From a virus, in IMG/VR virus record IMGVR_UViG_3300025632_000039, positions 1-36,378 of that record: a stretch of DNA of 36,378 nt; one strand, given 5' to 3'. The stretch's first letter is position 1. Each line of letters starts with the position of its first letter. Below are positions 1 through 6,904 of the stretch, one piece after another. Below the pieces are notes generated by a model, which did no database searches, was not told where the DNA came from, and worked only from the letters and a program-made list of their open reading frames with translations. Made by a program: the position numbers and the translations under genes.

Positions 1-7
1 ATAGATA

Positions 8-421
8 ATGGGATTTAAACTAGGAAAAGAAAAAGGATTACAAGTATCTAATGGAGAAATTCAAAATAAGATGAGATTCAATAAAGATACTGTATCTATA
101 CCTGGTGTACCTGTTTTCAGAAAAGACCTAGGCGAGGGCATATTAGGTGAGGCTAATATGGATGGAAGTGTTTTTCTTAGCAATGACATTGAGCCTGGCA
201 GCAAACAAGAAAGAGAAGTTCTCATACATGAGATGAGGCATGCCACCGACATGAGAATCGGTAAACTAAAATACGAAGACGATTATATTAAGTATAACGG
301 AGAGACGTATCAAAGAAAAGACATTAACGGGGAGGATATGATTAACTACGATGGTAAATGGATCCAAGCTGGTAGTACTAAGTTCCCTTGGGAGCTCGAA
401 GCAAACAACGGTAATAAATAA
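8..421 (+). CDS. Small HExxH zinc-metallopeptidase-like phage protein
   Basis: This 137-aa protein carries a gluzincin-like HExxH motif, H74-E-M-R-H78, in the context LIHEMRHATD. A downstream PWELEA segment (E129 or E131) could supply the third zinc ligand. This resembles compact 'minigluzincin' peptidases of phages, which lack large accessory domains. The start is ATG at 8. The bases before it (TAG at 2-4) are compatible with a preceding gene ending just outside the window. It starts MGFKLG, a weaker form of the MAFK/MGFK opening used by two small proteins at 1503 and 1750. No signal peptide is visible, so it probably acts in the cytoplasm or in the virion. The nearby holin candidates make a lysis role conceivable, but no cell-wall-binding domain is present. 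The metallopeptidase fold is fairly likely; the substrate is unknown. Confidence 0.6.
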   Translation: MGFKLGKEKGLQVSNGEIQNKMRFNKDTVSIPGVPVFRKDLGEGILGEANMDGSVFLSNDIEPGSKQEREVLIHEMRHATDMRIGKLKYEDDYIKYNGETYQRKDINGEDMINYDGKWIQAGSTKFPWELEANNGNK

Positions 422-443
422 CAATTAAACAAATTAAACAAAA

Positions 444-815
444 ATGGCAACATTAACACCAACATTAACTTTAGCATCTTCAGATATGAATGGAGATGTC
501 TTGAACTTATCAGTGACAGATACTCTGGCGGTTCTTGGACAAGTTACAACAAAACAAGTAGTGGCAACAACATCAGGAGTTGTGTTTGCCGCAGCAGCTA
601 ATTATACTAAATCATTTGTATACTTAAAGAATCTTAGTACGGTAGCAGCTGAAATCATAACAATTGAAAAAGCAGATTCAGGCGATGAGTACCTTTTTTT
701 AGGTGCTGGAGAATTTGCGTTCTTCCCTTGGGCGTCATTAGTAGACTTAGCATTAGACGCAGCAACAGGATCACCTGTATTAGAAGTTAGAATATATCAA
801 GAAGCAGCAGCATAA
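444..815 (+). CDS. Putative phage structural/decoration protein, paralogue 1
   Basis: This 123-aa protein is rich in Ala, Thr, Val and Leu, has no Cys and looks all-beta. It opens MATLTPTLTLASSD and contains NLSVTDTL and, later, the segment GEFAFFPW. The next gene (841) repeats the same opening and has GEFAFFPL at the equivalent place, so the two are tandem paralogues. Small beta-rich proteins of this kind in phage late regions are usually virion surface (decoration or fibre) proteins; that role is inferred, not shown. The start is ATG at 444, preceded by an A-rich leader without a Shine-Dalgarno sequence. The 22-base spacer from the previous gene resembles the leader before the gene at 3186. 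Confidence 0.6.
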   Translation: MATLTPTLTLASSDMNGDVLNLSVTDTLAVLGQVTTKQVVATTSGVVFAAAANYTKSFVYLKNLSTVAAEIITIEKADSGDEYLFLGAGEFAFFPWASLVDLALDAATGSPVLEVRIYQEAAA

Positions 816-840
816 ATTAATAAATAAATAAACAAAAAAC

Positions 841-1287
841 ATGGCAACATTAACACCAACACTTACGCTTGCTAGCACTGATATCTTTGCTGGTCAACCG
901 TTAAATTTATCTGTTACAGATACTTTAACAGTATCAGCTCCAATGACGGATATATCAAGAATGAATACTAATGATAATATTGGTAACGGAGCTGGTATAA
1001 TTATACCGGATTTACAACAAGACACTTACTATGTATATATAAAGCACACTGCTGTTTTAGCATCTGACGGTTTAACTGCAGCAAATGCTGGGGATGACTT
1101 TGTAACCCTTAGTAATGCAGATGGAGAAGCTGGATCTGAACTTTTAAGATTATACCCTGGAGAATTTGCATTTTTCCCTTTAGCTCCAGCAGATGGAACG
1201 GATGGTGGTGTAGAGGTAGGAGGTTTAAAAGTAACAGCGGCTTCAGCAGAAGTACAGATTAACTACGGTTTCTGGAAGAGATCATAG
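841..1287 (+). CDS. Putative phage structural/decoration protein, paralogue 2
   Basis: This 148-aa protein is a diverged copy of the 123-aa product upstream. It has the same first ten residues (MATLTPTLTL), then LNLSVTDTL, an internal YYVYIKHTAVL strand matching FVYLKNLSTV, and the GEFAFFPL segment. It is longer because of a loop around residues 75-100 (DGLTAANAGDDFVTLSN) and because its C-terminal strand differs (VQINYGFWKRS). No catalytic motif is visible. Its stop codon overlaps the GTG start of the next gene by one base. A virion surface protein is the best guess; two copies could make hetero-oligomers or reflect functional divergence. Confidence 0.6.
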   Translation: MATLTPTLTLASTDIFAGQPLNLSVTDTLTVSAPMTDISRMNTNDNIGNGAGIIIPDLQQDTYYVYIKHTAVLASDGLTAANAGDDFVTLSNADGEAGSELLRLYPGEFAFFPLAPADGTDGGVEVGGLKVTAASAEVQINYGFWKRS

Positions 1288-1499
1288 TGGAAATATTTAA
1301 AGATAACAATAACTGGAACGAGAAATCTATTATCGGATTCATTGCATTTGCAATAATGTGTGTGATTATGATAGTAGATCTTGTAACCGGTTGGTTAGGT
1401 AGAGACTTAATGATTAATGAATTTGTATATGATTCGTTTGTACTTGTAGTACTTGGTTGCTTTGGTATAAGTGGATTAGAAAAATTCGCAAAAAAATAG
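1287..1499 (+). CDS. Two-TM small membrane protein, holin-like candidate
   Basis: This 70-aa protein starts at a GTG that overlaps the previous stop (TAGTG, translational coupling). It has two hydrophobic stretches: residues about 15-34 (IIGFIAFAIMCVIMIVDLVTG) and about 48-62 (YDSFVLVVLGCFGISGL). They are separated by a short charged loop, and the C-terminus is basic (EKFAKK). Size, topology and position 450 bp before a second holin candidate fit a holin or a holin-associated protein. No family could be named. The gene begins in-frame immediately after its neighbour and is certainly part of the same operon. Confidence 0.55.
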   Translation: MEIFKDNNNWNEKSIIGFIAFAIMCVIMIVDLVTGWLGRDLMINEFVYDSFVLVVLGCFGISGLEKFAKK

Positions 1500-1502
1500 A
1501 TT

Positions 1503-1748
1503 ATGGCATTTAAAATGAAGGGCTTTAGCCCATTTACTAAAAAACAAGATACAGACCCAAGAAAATCTCCAGAAGCAAGGGAAAAAGCTGCAAAAGAGAT
1601 CAAGGAGTTAGAAAATAGACCTGATTATAAAAGAAATGAACTCTTAGGAACCATAAGTGACATTAAGTTTGGCGCTGAAGGTAGATCATTAACAGATAGC
1701 GAGAAGAAGCAAATAGCAGATCTTAAGGCTCAAATTGCCGCATTATAG
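1503..1748 (+). CDS. Small tagged phage protein (GFSPFTKK N-terminus), copy 1
   Basis: This 81-aa, highly charged, helical protein starts MAFKMKGFSPFTKK, then continues with Lys/Glu-rich helix (residues about 20-45) and a C-terminal helix ending QIADLKAQIAAL. The gene directly downstream starts with almost the same 14 residues and then diverges completely. The N-terminus thus behaves like a portable tag placed on unrelated small proteins. There is no membrane segment or known domain. Function unknown; packaging into the capsid is one hypothesis. Confidence 0.6.
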   Translation: MAFKMKGFSPFTKKQDTDPRKSPEAREKAAKEIKELENRPDYKRNELLGTISDIKFGAEGRSLTDSEKKQIADLKAQIAAL

Positions 1749-1749
1749 T

Positions 1750-1956
1750 ATGGCGTTTAAATTACCGGGCTTTAGCCCATTTACAAAAAAAGCAGGGCCA
1801 GAAACTAAAAAGTTTGATATTGATAATAATGTTGATCCTTTTTCAGACGAAGAGACGGCTTATGAAAATGCTCAAAATGATTACGACACTGATAATCCAA
1901 CCAAAGAGCAATTAGCGAAAGCTTTAGCAAAAGTAAAATCAGAAAAGACAAGATGA
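1750..1956 (+). CDS. Small tagged phage protein (GFSPFTKK N-terminus), copy 2
   Basis: This 68-aa acidic protein starts at ATG 1750, one base after the preceding stop. An upstream in-frame ATG at 1735 is rejected because it lies inside the previous gene and would put five residues before the conserved opening MAFKLPGFSPFTKK. After the tag the sequence is Asp/Asn/Glu-rich and probably disordered, with a short Lys-rich helix at the end (EQLAKALAKVKSEKTR). Its stop TGA overlaps the next ATG (ATGA at 1953). Function unknown. Confidence 0.55.
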   Translation: MAFKLPGFSPFTKKAGPETKKFDIDNNVDPFSDEETAYENAQNDYDTDNPTKEQLAKALAKVKSEKTR

Positions 1957-2345
1957 GTATTTTAACTAAAATATTTTCTGGTGGTGCTGCTGATCTTGTA
2001 AAAGGTATAGGTGGAGTTGTAGACAATCTGCATACATCTAAAGAAGAAAAGTTAGAGGCAGAAAGAAAAATAAAAGAATTAATAGCTAACTACGAGATTG
2101 AGATGGAAAAAAACATTACTTCTCGTTGGGAAGCAGATTTAAAATCAGACTCATGGCTTAGCAAGAACGTTAGACCAATGGTTTTAATATTTTTAATAGT
2201 ATGCACTATGCTATTGATATTCATAGACGCAGGTGCGATAAAATTTAACGTGAAAGACTCTTATGTAGATCTTTTACAATTAGTATTAATAACCGTGATC
2301 GGCGCTTATTTTGGCGGTAGATCATTAGAAAAAGTAAAAAAATAA
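1953..2345 (+). CDS. Holin, GTA/3TM-like family candidate
   Basis: This 130-aa protein has an N-terminal amphipathic region with a Gly-rich start (FSGGAADLVKGIGGVVDNL), a Lys/Glu-rich helix (residues about 30-55), the segment WLSKNVRPMVLIFLIV that leads into a first TM helix (about 71-88), and a second TM helix near the C-terminus (about 103-120, LLQLVLITVIGAYFGGRSLEK). This pattern matches the holin family described for gene-transfer-agent release and found in many phages: a charged helical start, SWL-x3-RP before the first TM, and GGRS at the end. It would form lesions in the inner membrane at lysis. The start overlaps the previous gene by four bases. No endolysin is evident beside it, unless the HExxH protein at 8 serves that purpose. 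Confidence 0.65.
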   Translation: MSILTKIFSGGAADLVKGIGGVVDNLHTSKEEKLEAERKIKELIANYEIEMEKNITSRWEADLKSDSWLSKNVRPMVLIFLIVCTMLLIFIDAGAIKFNVKDSYVDLLQLVLITVIGAYFGGRSLEKVKK

Positions 2346-2348
2346 ATT

Positions 2349-3155
2349 ATGATTAATGGAAAATATCAATTGGCTACTATTGAGCCAAAAATAGATGCAC
2401 TACCTAACCAGGCGTTTGCAAACAAAGATTTGCTTTTTGACTGGACTGCGTTTCAAGTACCAAAAGGAACTTGCGCTATTAAATCAATAAACATTATAAT
2501 GCAAGGTACTGATGCTGTCGCTGCTAATGGAGCAATTGACTTTGGTTTGTTTTTTGCTAAAAGTATAAATAATGTTGCACCACCTTCATTAGGCACAACT
2601 AATGCCCCGGTAACAGTTATAAAAGCTGCGGCCGCTAGAAGACATATTATAGCTTATCAAGCTATAGATTCTTCTGAAATGGAAGATAACCAAGACGCTT
2701 TAATAGGTTATAACATACTTGGAAGTGGAAACCTTAACACATCAAATATAGCTTCGAATAGACATGACGCTGTATTAGAAGGAGATCCATCTTTTGGTGG
2801 AGACGCTAACTACAGTAAAACAGTTGAGGGTTTTCAAACTATATGGGTTGCTGGAATAACAATTGGAGCAGCTAACTTTGGTACGGCTTGCCTTATTGAT
2901 GGTGCAGTTACAGATCTCGCTACTAGAACTTTTGATGTATCTGAAGATACTGATGCAGATGATGTTTTTGCAGTTGGCGACGAACTTATAGCTTGTGCCT
3001 CTAATGGAACTAGCGTTCAGGTAATTGGAACTGTCACGGCTGTAACTGCTGATACGGTTACTACTGATGGTGTGGGATTTGATGGTGCTTTAGCTAATGA
3101 TGATGAAGTATGCTTTAGAAGCCCTATAACATTAAGATTAGGATTAGAATATTAA
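2349..3155 (+). CDS. Putative virion decoration or fibre protein
   Basis: This 268-aa protein is beta-rich and has no signal peptide. The N-terminal two-thirds starts INGKYQLATIEPKIDALPNQAF and looks like a compact domain of unknown family. The last ~80 residues form a repeat-like beta module (DVFAVGDELIAC... IGTVTAVTADTVTTDG... NDDEVCF), a pattern of alternating GD and IGTV strands common in phage head-decoration and fibre proteins. It lies among small late genes just ahead of the packaging genes. A surface structural role is inferred from composition and context; enzymatic motifs are absent. Confidence 0.5.
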   Translation: MINGKYQLATIEPKIDALPNQAFANKDLLFDWTAFQVPKGTCAIKSINIIMQGTDAVAANGAIDFGLFFAKSINNVAPPSLGTTNAPVTVIKAAAARRHIIAYQAIDSSEMEDNQDALIGYNILGSGNLNTSNIASNRHDAVLEGDPSFGGDANYSKTVEGFQTIWVAGITIGAANFGTACLIDGAVTDLATRTFDVSEDTDADDVFAVGDELIACASNGTSVQVIGTVTAVTADTVTTDGVGFDGALANDDEVCFRSPITLRLGLEY

Positions 3156-3185
3156 AAACAAACAATTAACTTAAATTAAATAAAA

Positions 3186-3488
3186 ATGGCAACAACAAAA
3201 TTAAAAGGTACAAGTAAAAAAATTAAAGAACTTAAAGGTGTTAAACCTGAAAAAGTTAAAAGCGAGGAGTTAGAAAAGATACAAAGTGTAGTTGGTAAAA
3301 TAAACAATCTTTATGTTGAGTTGGGTAGGTTAGAAGCGCTTAAGCATAACAACCTACACACTTTAGCTGGTATTCAAGACGAATTAATGGTAGTGCAGAA
3401 TGATTTAAATAAAGAGTATGGTACTGATGATATTAATATTCAAACTGGAGAAATAAAATACGAAGACGATGTCAAAGTTAATTCGTAA
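3186..3488 (+). CDS. Conserved small coiled-coil phage protein
   Basis: This 100-aa protein has a Lys-rich start (residues 1-25) followed by a long helical, coiled-coil-like region (about 28-80, with KINNLYVELGRLEAL and IQDELMVVQNDLNKEYG) and ends with the segment INIQTGEIKYED. Short helical proteins ending in EYG-x-IQTGEI recur in Bacteroidetes phages, but no function is established that I can name. The start is ATG 3186 behind an A-rich leader. The 3' end overlaps the next gene by 20 bases. Confidence 0.6.
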   Translation: MATTKLKGTSKKIKELKGVKPEKVKSEELEKIQSVVGKINNLYVELGRLEALKHNNLHTLAGIQDELMVVQNDLNKEYGTDDINIQTGEIKYEDDVKVNS

Positions 3489-3690
3489 AATAAGTATCGG
3501 TAAAGATTATAAGAATGACGCTATGCACTATGCTGTAGGGCAAGAAGTGTACGGTGGTCATACTATCTGCGATATTATAGAGGAAGACGATAAGTTTTCT
3601 GTCTATATCAAAAAAAATAAAGACGTATTACCTTGGAAAGACTTTAACAAGAATATGGCTGTGTCCGTAGAATATAACTTACAATATTAA
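3469..3690 (+). CDS. Conserved small phage protein (KxxIGKDYKNDAMHY type)
   Basis: This 73-aa protein starts inside the end of the previous gene (ATG 3469, 20-base overlap, different frame). It has the opening MSKLIRKISIGKDYKNDAMHY, then VGQEVYGGHTICDI and a short beta-rich C-terminus. This opening is one I associate with small proteins in Bacteroidetes phage late regions, of unknown role. No catalytic or membrane features are visible. The overlap and conserved look make it a real gene rather than a chance frame. Confidence 0.6.
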   Translation: MSKLIRKISIGKDYKNDAMHYAVGQEVYGGHTICDIIEEDDKFSVYIKKNKDVLPWKDFNKNMAVSVEYNLQY

Positions 3691-3694
3691 AACT

Positions 3695-3874
3695 ATGAGA
3701 AATTCACCACTAAAAGCGTTTGTAGATTTAACTAGAAAAGATGGGCCTAGAGTGTCTGAAAAAGAAAAAAAAGATAGACAAGATAAAACCCGTAAAGAAA
3801 GAGAAAAGGCAAATAAATTTGAACATAACGTAGAGGCTAAGATGGATCATTATAGAGATACTTTTAGGAAATAA
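3695..3874 (+). CDS. Small charged phage protein, 59 aa
   Basis: This short frame starts at ATG 3695, four bases after the previous stop, and ends TAA at 3872-3874, whose last base is the A of the next ATG (TAATG). It encodes 59 residues opening MRNSPLKAFVDLTRKDGPR and then a Lys/Arg/Glu-rich helix (EKEKKDRQDKTRKERE) that ends DTFRK. Without it there would be a 183-base gap, and its ends fit the neighbours exactly. That supports it as a genuine gene. Function unknown; the basic helix could bind nucleic acid or another virion protein. Confidence 0.6.
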   Translation: MRNSPLKAFVDLTRKDGPRVSEKEKKDRQDKTRKEREKANKFEHNVEAKMDHYRDTFRK

Positions 3875-4464
3875 TGAAAAGCGTTTACAACTTTGTTGTA
3901 AAGCCAAAAGGAGAAAGATATAACAATACTAAAAAATTTGACGGTGGAGAGTTAATACTTAACACAGATATATTTCAACACCAGTATGTTAACAGAGAAG
4001 CTATTGTTATATCAACCCCAATTATTGGTGATACAGATATAAAACCAGGAGATACAGTTATAGTGCATCACAATGTTTTTAGAAGATGGAATGATATGAA
4101 AGGCATTGAAAGAAATAGTAAGTCTTATTTTAACGAAAATACTTACCTTATAAACCACGATCAAATCTTTTTATACAAACAAAAGGATAAGTGGATAGCT
4201 CCAAAAGGATATTGTTTTGTAATACCTTTAAAAGCTACAAATCAGTTTAACACTGAGTCTGAAAAACCTTTACAAGGTATTGTCAAATATTCTGACGGTA
4301 CAGTTAAAGTTAACGATCTAGTTGGTTTTAGACCAAGTAGTGAATACGAGTTTATAGTTGATGGCGAGAGACTATATCGAGTTTTATCTAATTTTATTAC
4401 AATCAAATATGAACATCAAGGAAACGAAGAAACGTATAATCCAAGCTGGGCACAAGGCAGTTGA
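3874..4464 (+). CDS. Predicted tandem GroES-like (co-chaperonin) protein
   Basis: This 196-aa protein shows the strand order of a GroES/Cpn10 barrel twice. In the first half (residues 1 to about 108), YNFVVKPKG is the first strand. A disordered KKFDGGELILNT stretch sits where GroES has its mobile loop, then EAIVISTPIIGDTDIKPGDTVIVHH matches the GroES 'G.V...G......VK.GD.V' core, and YLINHDQIFLY matches the closing 'Y.I.....I'. The second half (about 109-185) repeats this as GYCFVIPLKA, QGIVKYSDGTVKVNDLVGF and VDGERLYRVLSNFITIKYE. Phage co-chaperonins such as T4 gp31 assist host GroEL in folding the capsid protein; that role is inferred here. Tandem GroES units are known from plastid Cpn20. 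Gene overlaps by one base upstream and 56 bases downstream. Confidence 0.55.
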   Translation: MKSVYNFVVKPKGERYNNTKKFDGGELILNTDIFQHQYVNREAIVISTPIIGDTDIKPGDTVIVHHNVFRRWNDMKGIERNSKSYFNENTYLINHDQIFLYKQKDKWIAPKGYCFVIPLKATNQFNTESEKPLQGIVKYSDGTVKVNDLVGFRPSSEYEFIVDGERLYRVLSNFITIKYEHQGNEETYNPSWAQGS

Positions 4465-4687
4465 AGAGCTTATCAAAGTAGGTGAAGAAGCTATTGTCAC
4501 TGACTCTGAAGATGATCTAACAGCTGATAAGTTAAAGAACGCCGCAGCATCTAAAAAACTAGCTATATTTGACGCATTTGAGATACTTAACAGAATTGAA
4601 GAAGAAGAAAACTTGCTTGAGGGTAAAACACCTGAAGAGGCAAAGGAAAAAACTTTTAAGGGATTCGCAGAAAGTAGATCTAAATAA
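4409..4687 (+). CDS. Small helical protein before the terminase, possible small terminase subunit
   Basis: This 92-aa protein is acidic and helical (IIQAGHKAVEELIKVGEEAI, AASKKLAIFDAFEILNRIEEEENLLE) and its stop overlaps the large terminase start by one base. I choose ATG 4409 (MNIKETKKRIIQAG) because the earlier ATG at 4358 would read 17 residues of another-frame sequence from inside the GroES-like gene. Position and helical make-up fit a small terminase or a packaging accessory protein. However, there is no recognisable helix-turn-helix, so the assignment rests mainly on context. Confidence 0.55.
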   Translation: MNIKETKKRIIQAGHKAVEELIKVGEEAIVTDSEDDLTADKLKNAAASKKLAIFDAFEILNRIEEEENLLEGKTPEEAKEKTFKGFAESRSK

Positions 4688-6903
4688 TGTACGAGCAAAG
4701 TTTAGTTAAGACAGTTGAGCCGGTTAAGAAAACTACTATCAGTAGACTTAACAAGGGTAAGAAATGGAAATACGGTTACGATAAAGAACACGATATTATA
4801 GTGTTATCTCAAAACGGGCAAATAGGTGAGATAATAGAAATACAAGGACTAGTTATTGCGCTACCAAAAGCTCCTAAAGAAGTATACAAAGATCCGAAGA
4901 ACAAATGGGTGAAATTCGAGTATCCCAAGGAGTTGCAAAGAATTAAGAATATATTCGATTGGAGGAATTATCCGGAAAGCAGTAAAGAAAAATGGTACGA
5001 TTACATAGATCAAGAATTCACAAGAAGGGAGGAGGGTTTTTGGTTCACGAATAATGGTAAACCAACCTGGATAACAGGTACGCAATACATGTACTTGCAA
5101 TGGAGTAAAATTGATGTAGGTGCTCCAGATTTTAGAGAGGCAAACAGATTGTTTTATATATTCTGGGAAGCTTGTAAAGCAGACAAAAGATGTTACGGAA
5201 TGTGCTACCTTAAAAATAGACGTTCTGGATTTTCTTTCATGTCATCAGCGGAAACGGTTAATTTAGCCACTCTTGCCAGTGATAGTAGATTTGGTATATT
5301 ATCTAAAACTGGATCAGATGCAAAAAAGATGTTTACGGACAAAGTTGTTCCTATATCAATTAATTATCCTTTCTTTTTTAAACCTATCCAAGATGGTATG
5401 GATCGTCCTAAATCAGAACTTGCTTATAGAGTACCTGCTAGTAAGTTTACAAGAAAGAAAATGTCAGCTACAGATGGTTTGGAAGAAATCGAAGGCTTAG
5501 ACACGACGATTGATTGGAAAAATACCGGAGACAATAGTTATGATGGTGAAAAGTTAGCATTATTAGTACATGATGAAAGTGGTAAGTGGGAGAGACCCGA
5601 TAATATTTTAAATAACTGGAGGGTTACAAAAACATGTTTACGATTAGGTAGTAGGATTATTGGTAAATGTATGATGGGCTCAACTTCAAACGCTTTAGAT
5701 AAAGGTGGAGAAAACTTTAAAAAACTATACAATGCCTCAGATGTCACGAAGCGAAATAGAAATGGTCAGACAAAGTCTGGATTATACTCTCTTTTTATCC
5801 CAATGGAATGGAACTACGAAGGGTTTATTGACGAGTATGGAATTCCAGTATTTACTACTCCTGATATCGATAGATTCACACCAGACGGTGAACTGATAGA
5901 TGTAGGTGTAATAGATAACTGGCAAAACGAGGTAGATGGTCTAAAAGACGATCAAGACGCTTTAAATGAGTTCTACAGGCAATTCCCTAGAACTACAGAG
6001 CACGCATTTAGGGATGAGACTAAAGGAAGTATATTTAACTTAGTTAAGATATACGAGCAGATAGATTATAACGAAGAACTGTCTAGAACTCTAGGAATTA
6101 CAACAGGTAATTTTCAGTGGGTCAATGGGATTAAAGATTCTCAAGTAATATTTTATCCAGATCCAAAGGGTAGATTTAAAGTTAGCTGGGTTCCACCTCA
6201 ACAGCTACAAAACAGGATAATACTTAAAAACGGTATTAAATATCCTGGCAATGAACACATGGGAGCTTTTGGTTGTGATAGTTACGATATATCAGGTACA
6301 GTGGATGGGGTTGGATCAAAAGGAGCTTTACACGGTCTAACTAGATTCAGCATGGAAGATGCTCCGGCTAACAGTTTCTTTTTAGAATACTTGTCTAGAC
6401 CACCAACGGCCGAGATGTTCTTTGAGGACGTTCTAATGGCTTTAGTATTTTACGGGATGCCTATACTCGCAGAGAACAACAAACCTCGTCTCTTGTATTA
6501 TCTGAGGCGTAGAGGATACAGAGGGTTTAGTATGAATAGACCAGATAAAATATGGAACAAGTTGTCCGTTGCAGAAAAAGAAGTAGGTGGTATACCTAAC
6601 TCTTCAGAAGATATTAAACAAGCTCACGCAGCGGCGATTGAGATGTATATACAAGATCACGTTGGAATGAAGCAAGATGGAACGTTTGGTGATTTGTATT
6701 TCAATGAGCTACTAAACGATTGGGCAAAGTTTGATATAAACAAAAGAACAAAGCATGATGCATCGATAAGTTCTGGTTTAGCTATTATGGCTAACAACAG
6801 ACATTTATATGCACCAAACGCCAAGATAGAAAAACAACCATTAAGTATATATATTTCAAAATATTCAAATACTGGGGGTATGTCTAAAATAATTAAAAAA
6901 TAA
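4687..6903 (+). CDS. terL: Terminase large subunit (packaging ATPase/nuclease)
   Basis: This 738-aa protein would translocate DNA into the prohead by ATP hydrolysis and cut the concatemer. The N-terminal ATPase (about 90-450) has a deviant Walker A-like segment K176-NRRSG-F-S183 after hydrophobic CYL. It has a clear Walker B, LALLVHDE, with D296 and E297, and a coupling-motif-like MMGSTSNA at about 325. The C-terminal RNase H-like nuclease (about 500-715) starts with D531 in GAFGCDSYD, continues through an acidic FFEDVLMAL stretch and ends with D691 in TKHDASIS. These are the usual three acidic metal-binding positions. It is somewhat longer than T4 gp17. It starts at ATG 4687, overlapping the preceding stop, with the portal gene one base downstream. 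Family assignment is secure from motifs and gene order. Confidence 0.9.
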   Translation: MYEQSLVKTVEPVKKTTISRLNKGKKWKYGYDKEHDIIVLSQNGQIGEIIEIQGLVIALPKAPKEVYKDPKNKWVKFEYPKELQRIKNIFDWRNYPESSKEKWYDYIDQEFTRREEGFWFTNNGKPTWITGTQYMYLQWSKIDVGAPDFREANRLFYIFWEACKADKRCYGMCYLKNRRSGFSFMSSAETVNLATLASDSRFGILSKTGSDAKKMFTDKVVPISINYPFFFKPIQDGMDRPKSELAYRVPASKFTRKKMSATDGLEEIEGLDTTIDWKNTGDNSYDGEKLALLVHDESGKWERPDNILNNWRVTKTCLRLGSRIIGKCMMGSTSNALDKGGENFKKLYNASDVTKRNRNGQTKSGLYSLFIPMEWNYEGFIDEYGIPVFTTPDIDRFTPDGELIDVGVIDNWQNEVDGLKDDQDALNEFYRQFPRTTEHAFRDETKGSIFNLVKIYEQIDYNEELSRTLGITTGNFQWVNGIKDSQVIFYPDPKGRFKVSWVPPQQLQNRIILKNGIKYPGNEHMGAFGCDSYDISGTVDGVGSKGALHGLTRFSMEDAPANSFFLEYLSRPPTAEMFFEDVLMALVFYGMPILAENNKPRLLYYLRRRGYRGFSMNRPDKIWNKLSVAEKEVGGIPNSSEDIKQAHAAAIEMYIQDHVGMKQDGTFGDLYFNELLNDWAKFDINKRTKHDASISSGLAIMANNRHLYAPNAKIEKQPLSIYISKYSNTGGMSKIIKK

Positions 6904-6904
6904 G

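Noticed and set aside
444-470. Shared starting bases of the genes at 444 and 841 as a recombination site
   Set aside because: The identity is explained by paralogous coding sequence; there is no inverted structure or integrase nearby.
4358-4408. Longer start for the 92-aa pre-terminase protein
   Set aside because: The extra 17 residues come from inside the GroES-like gene in another frame and look unrelated; ATG 4409 is the better start.
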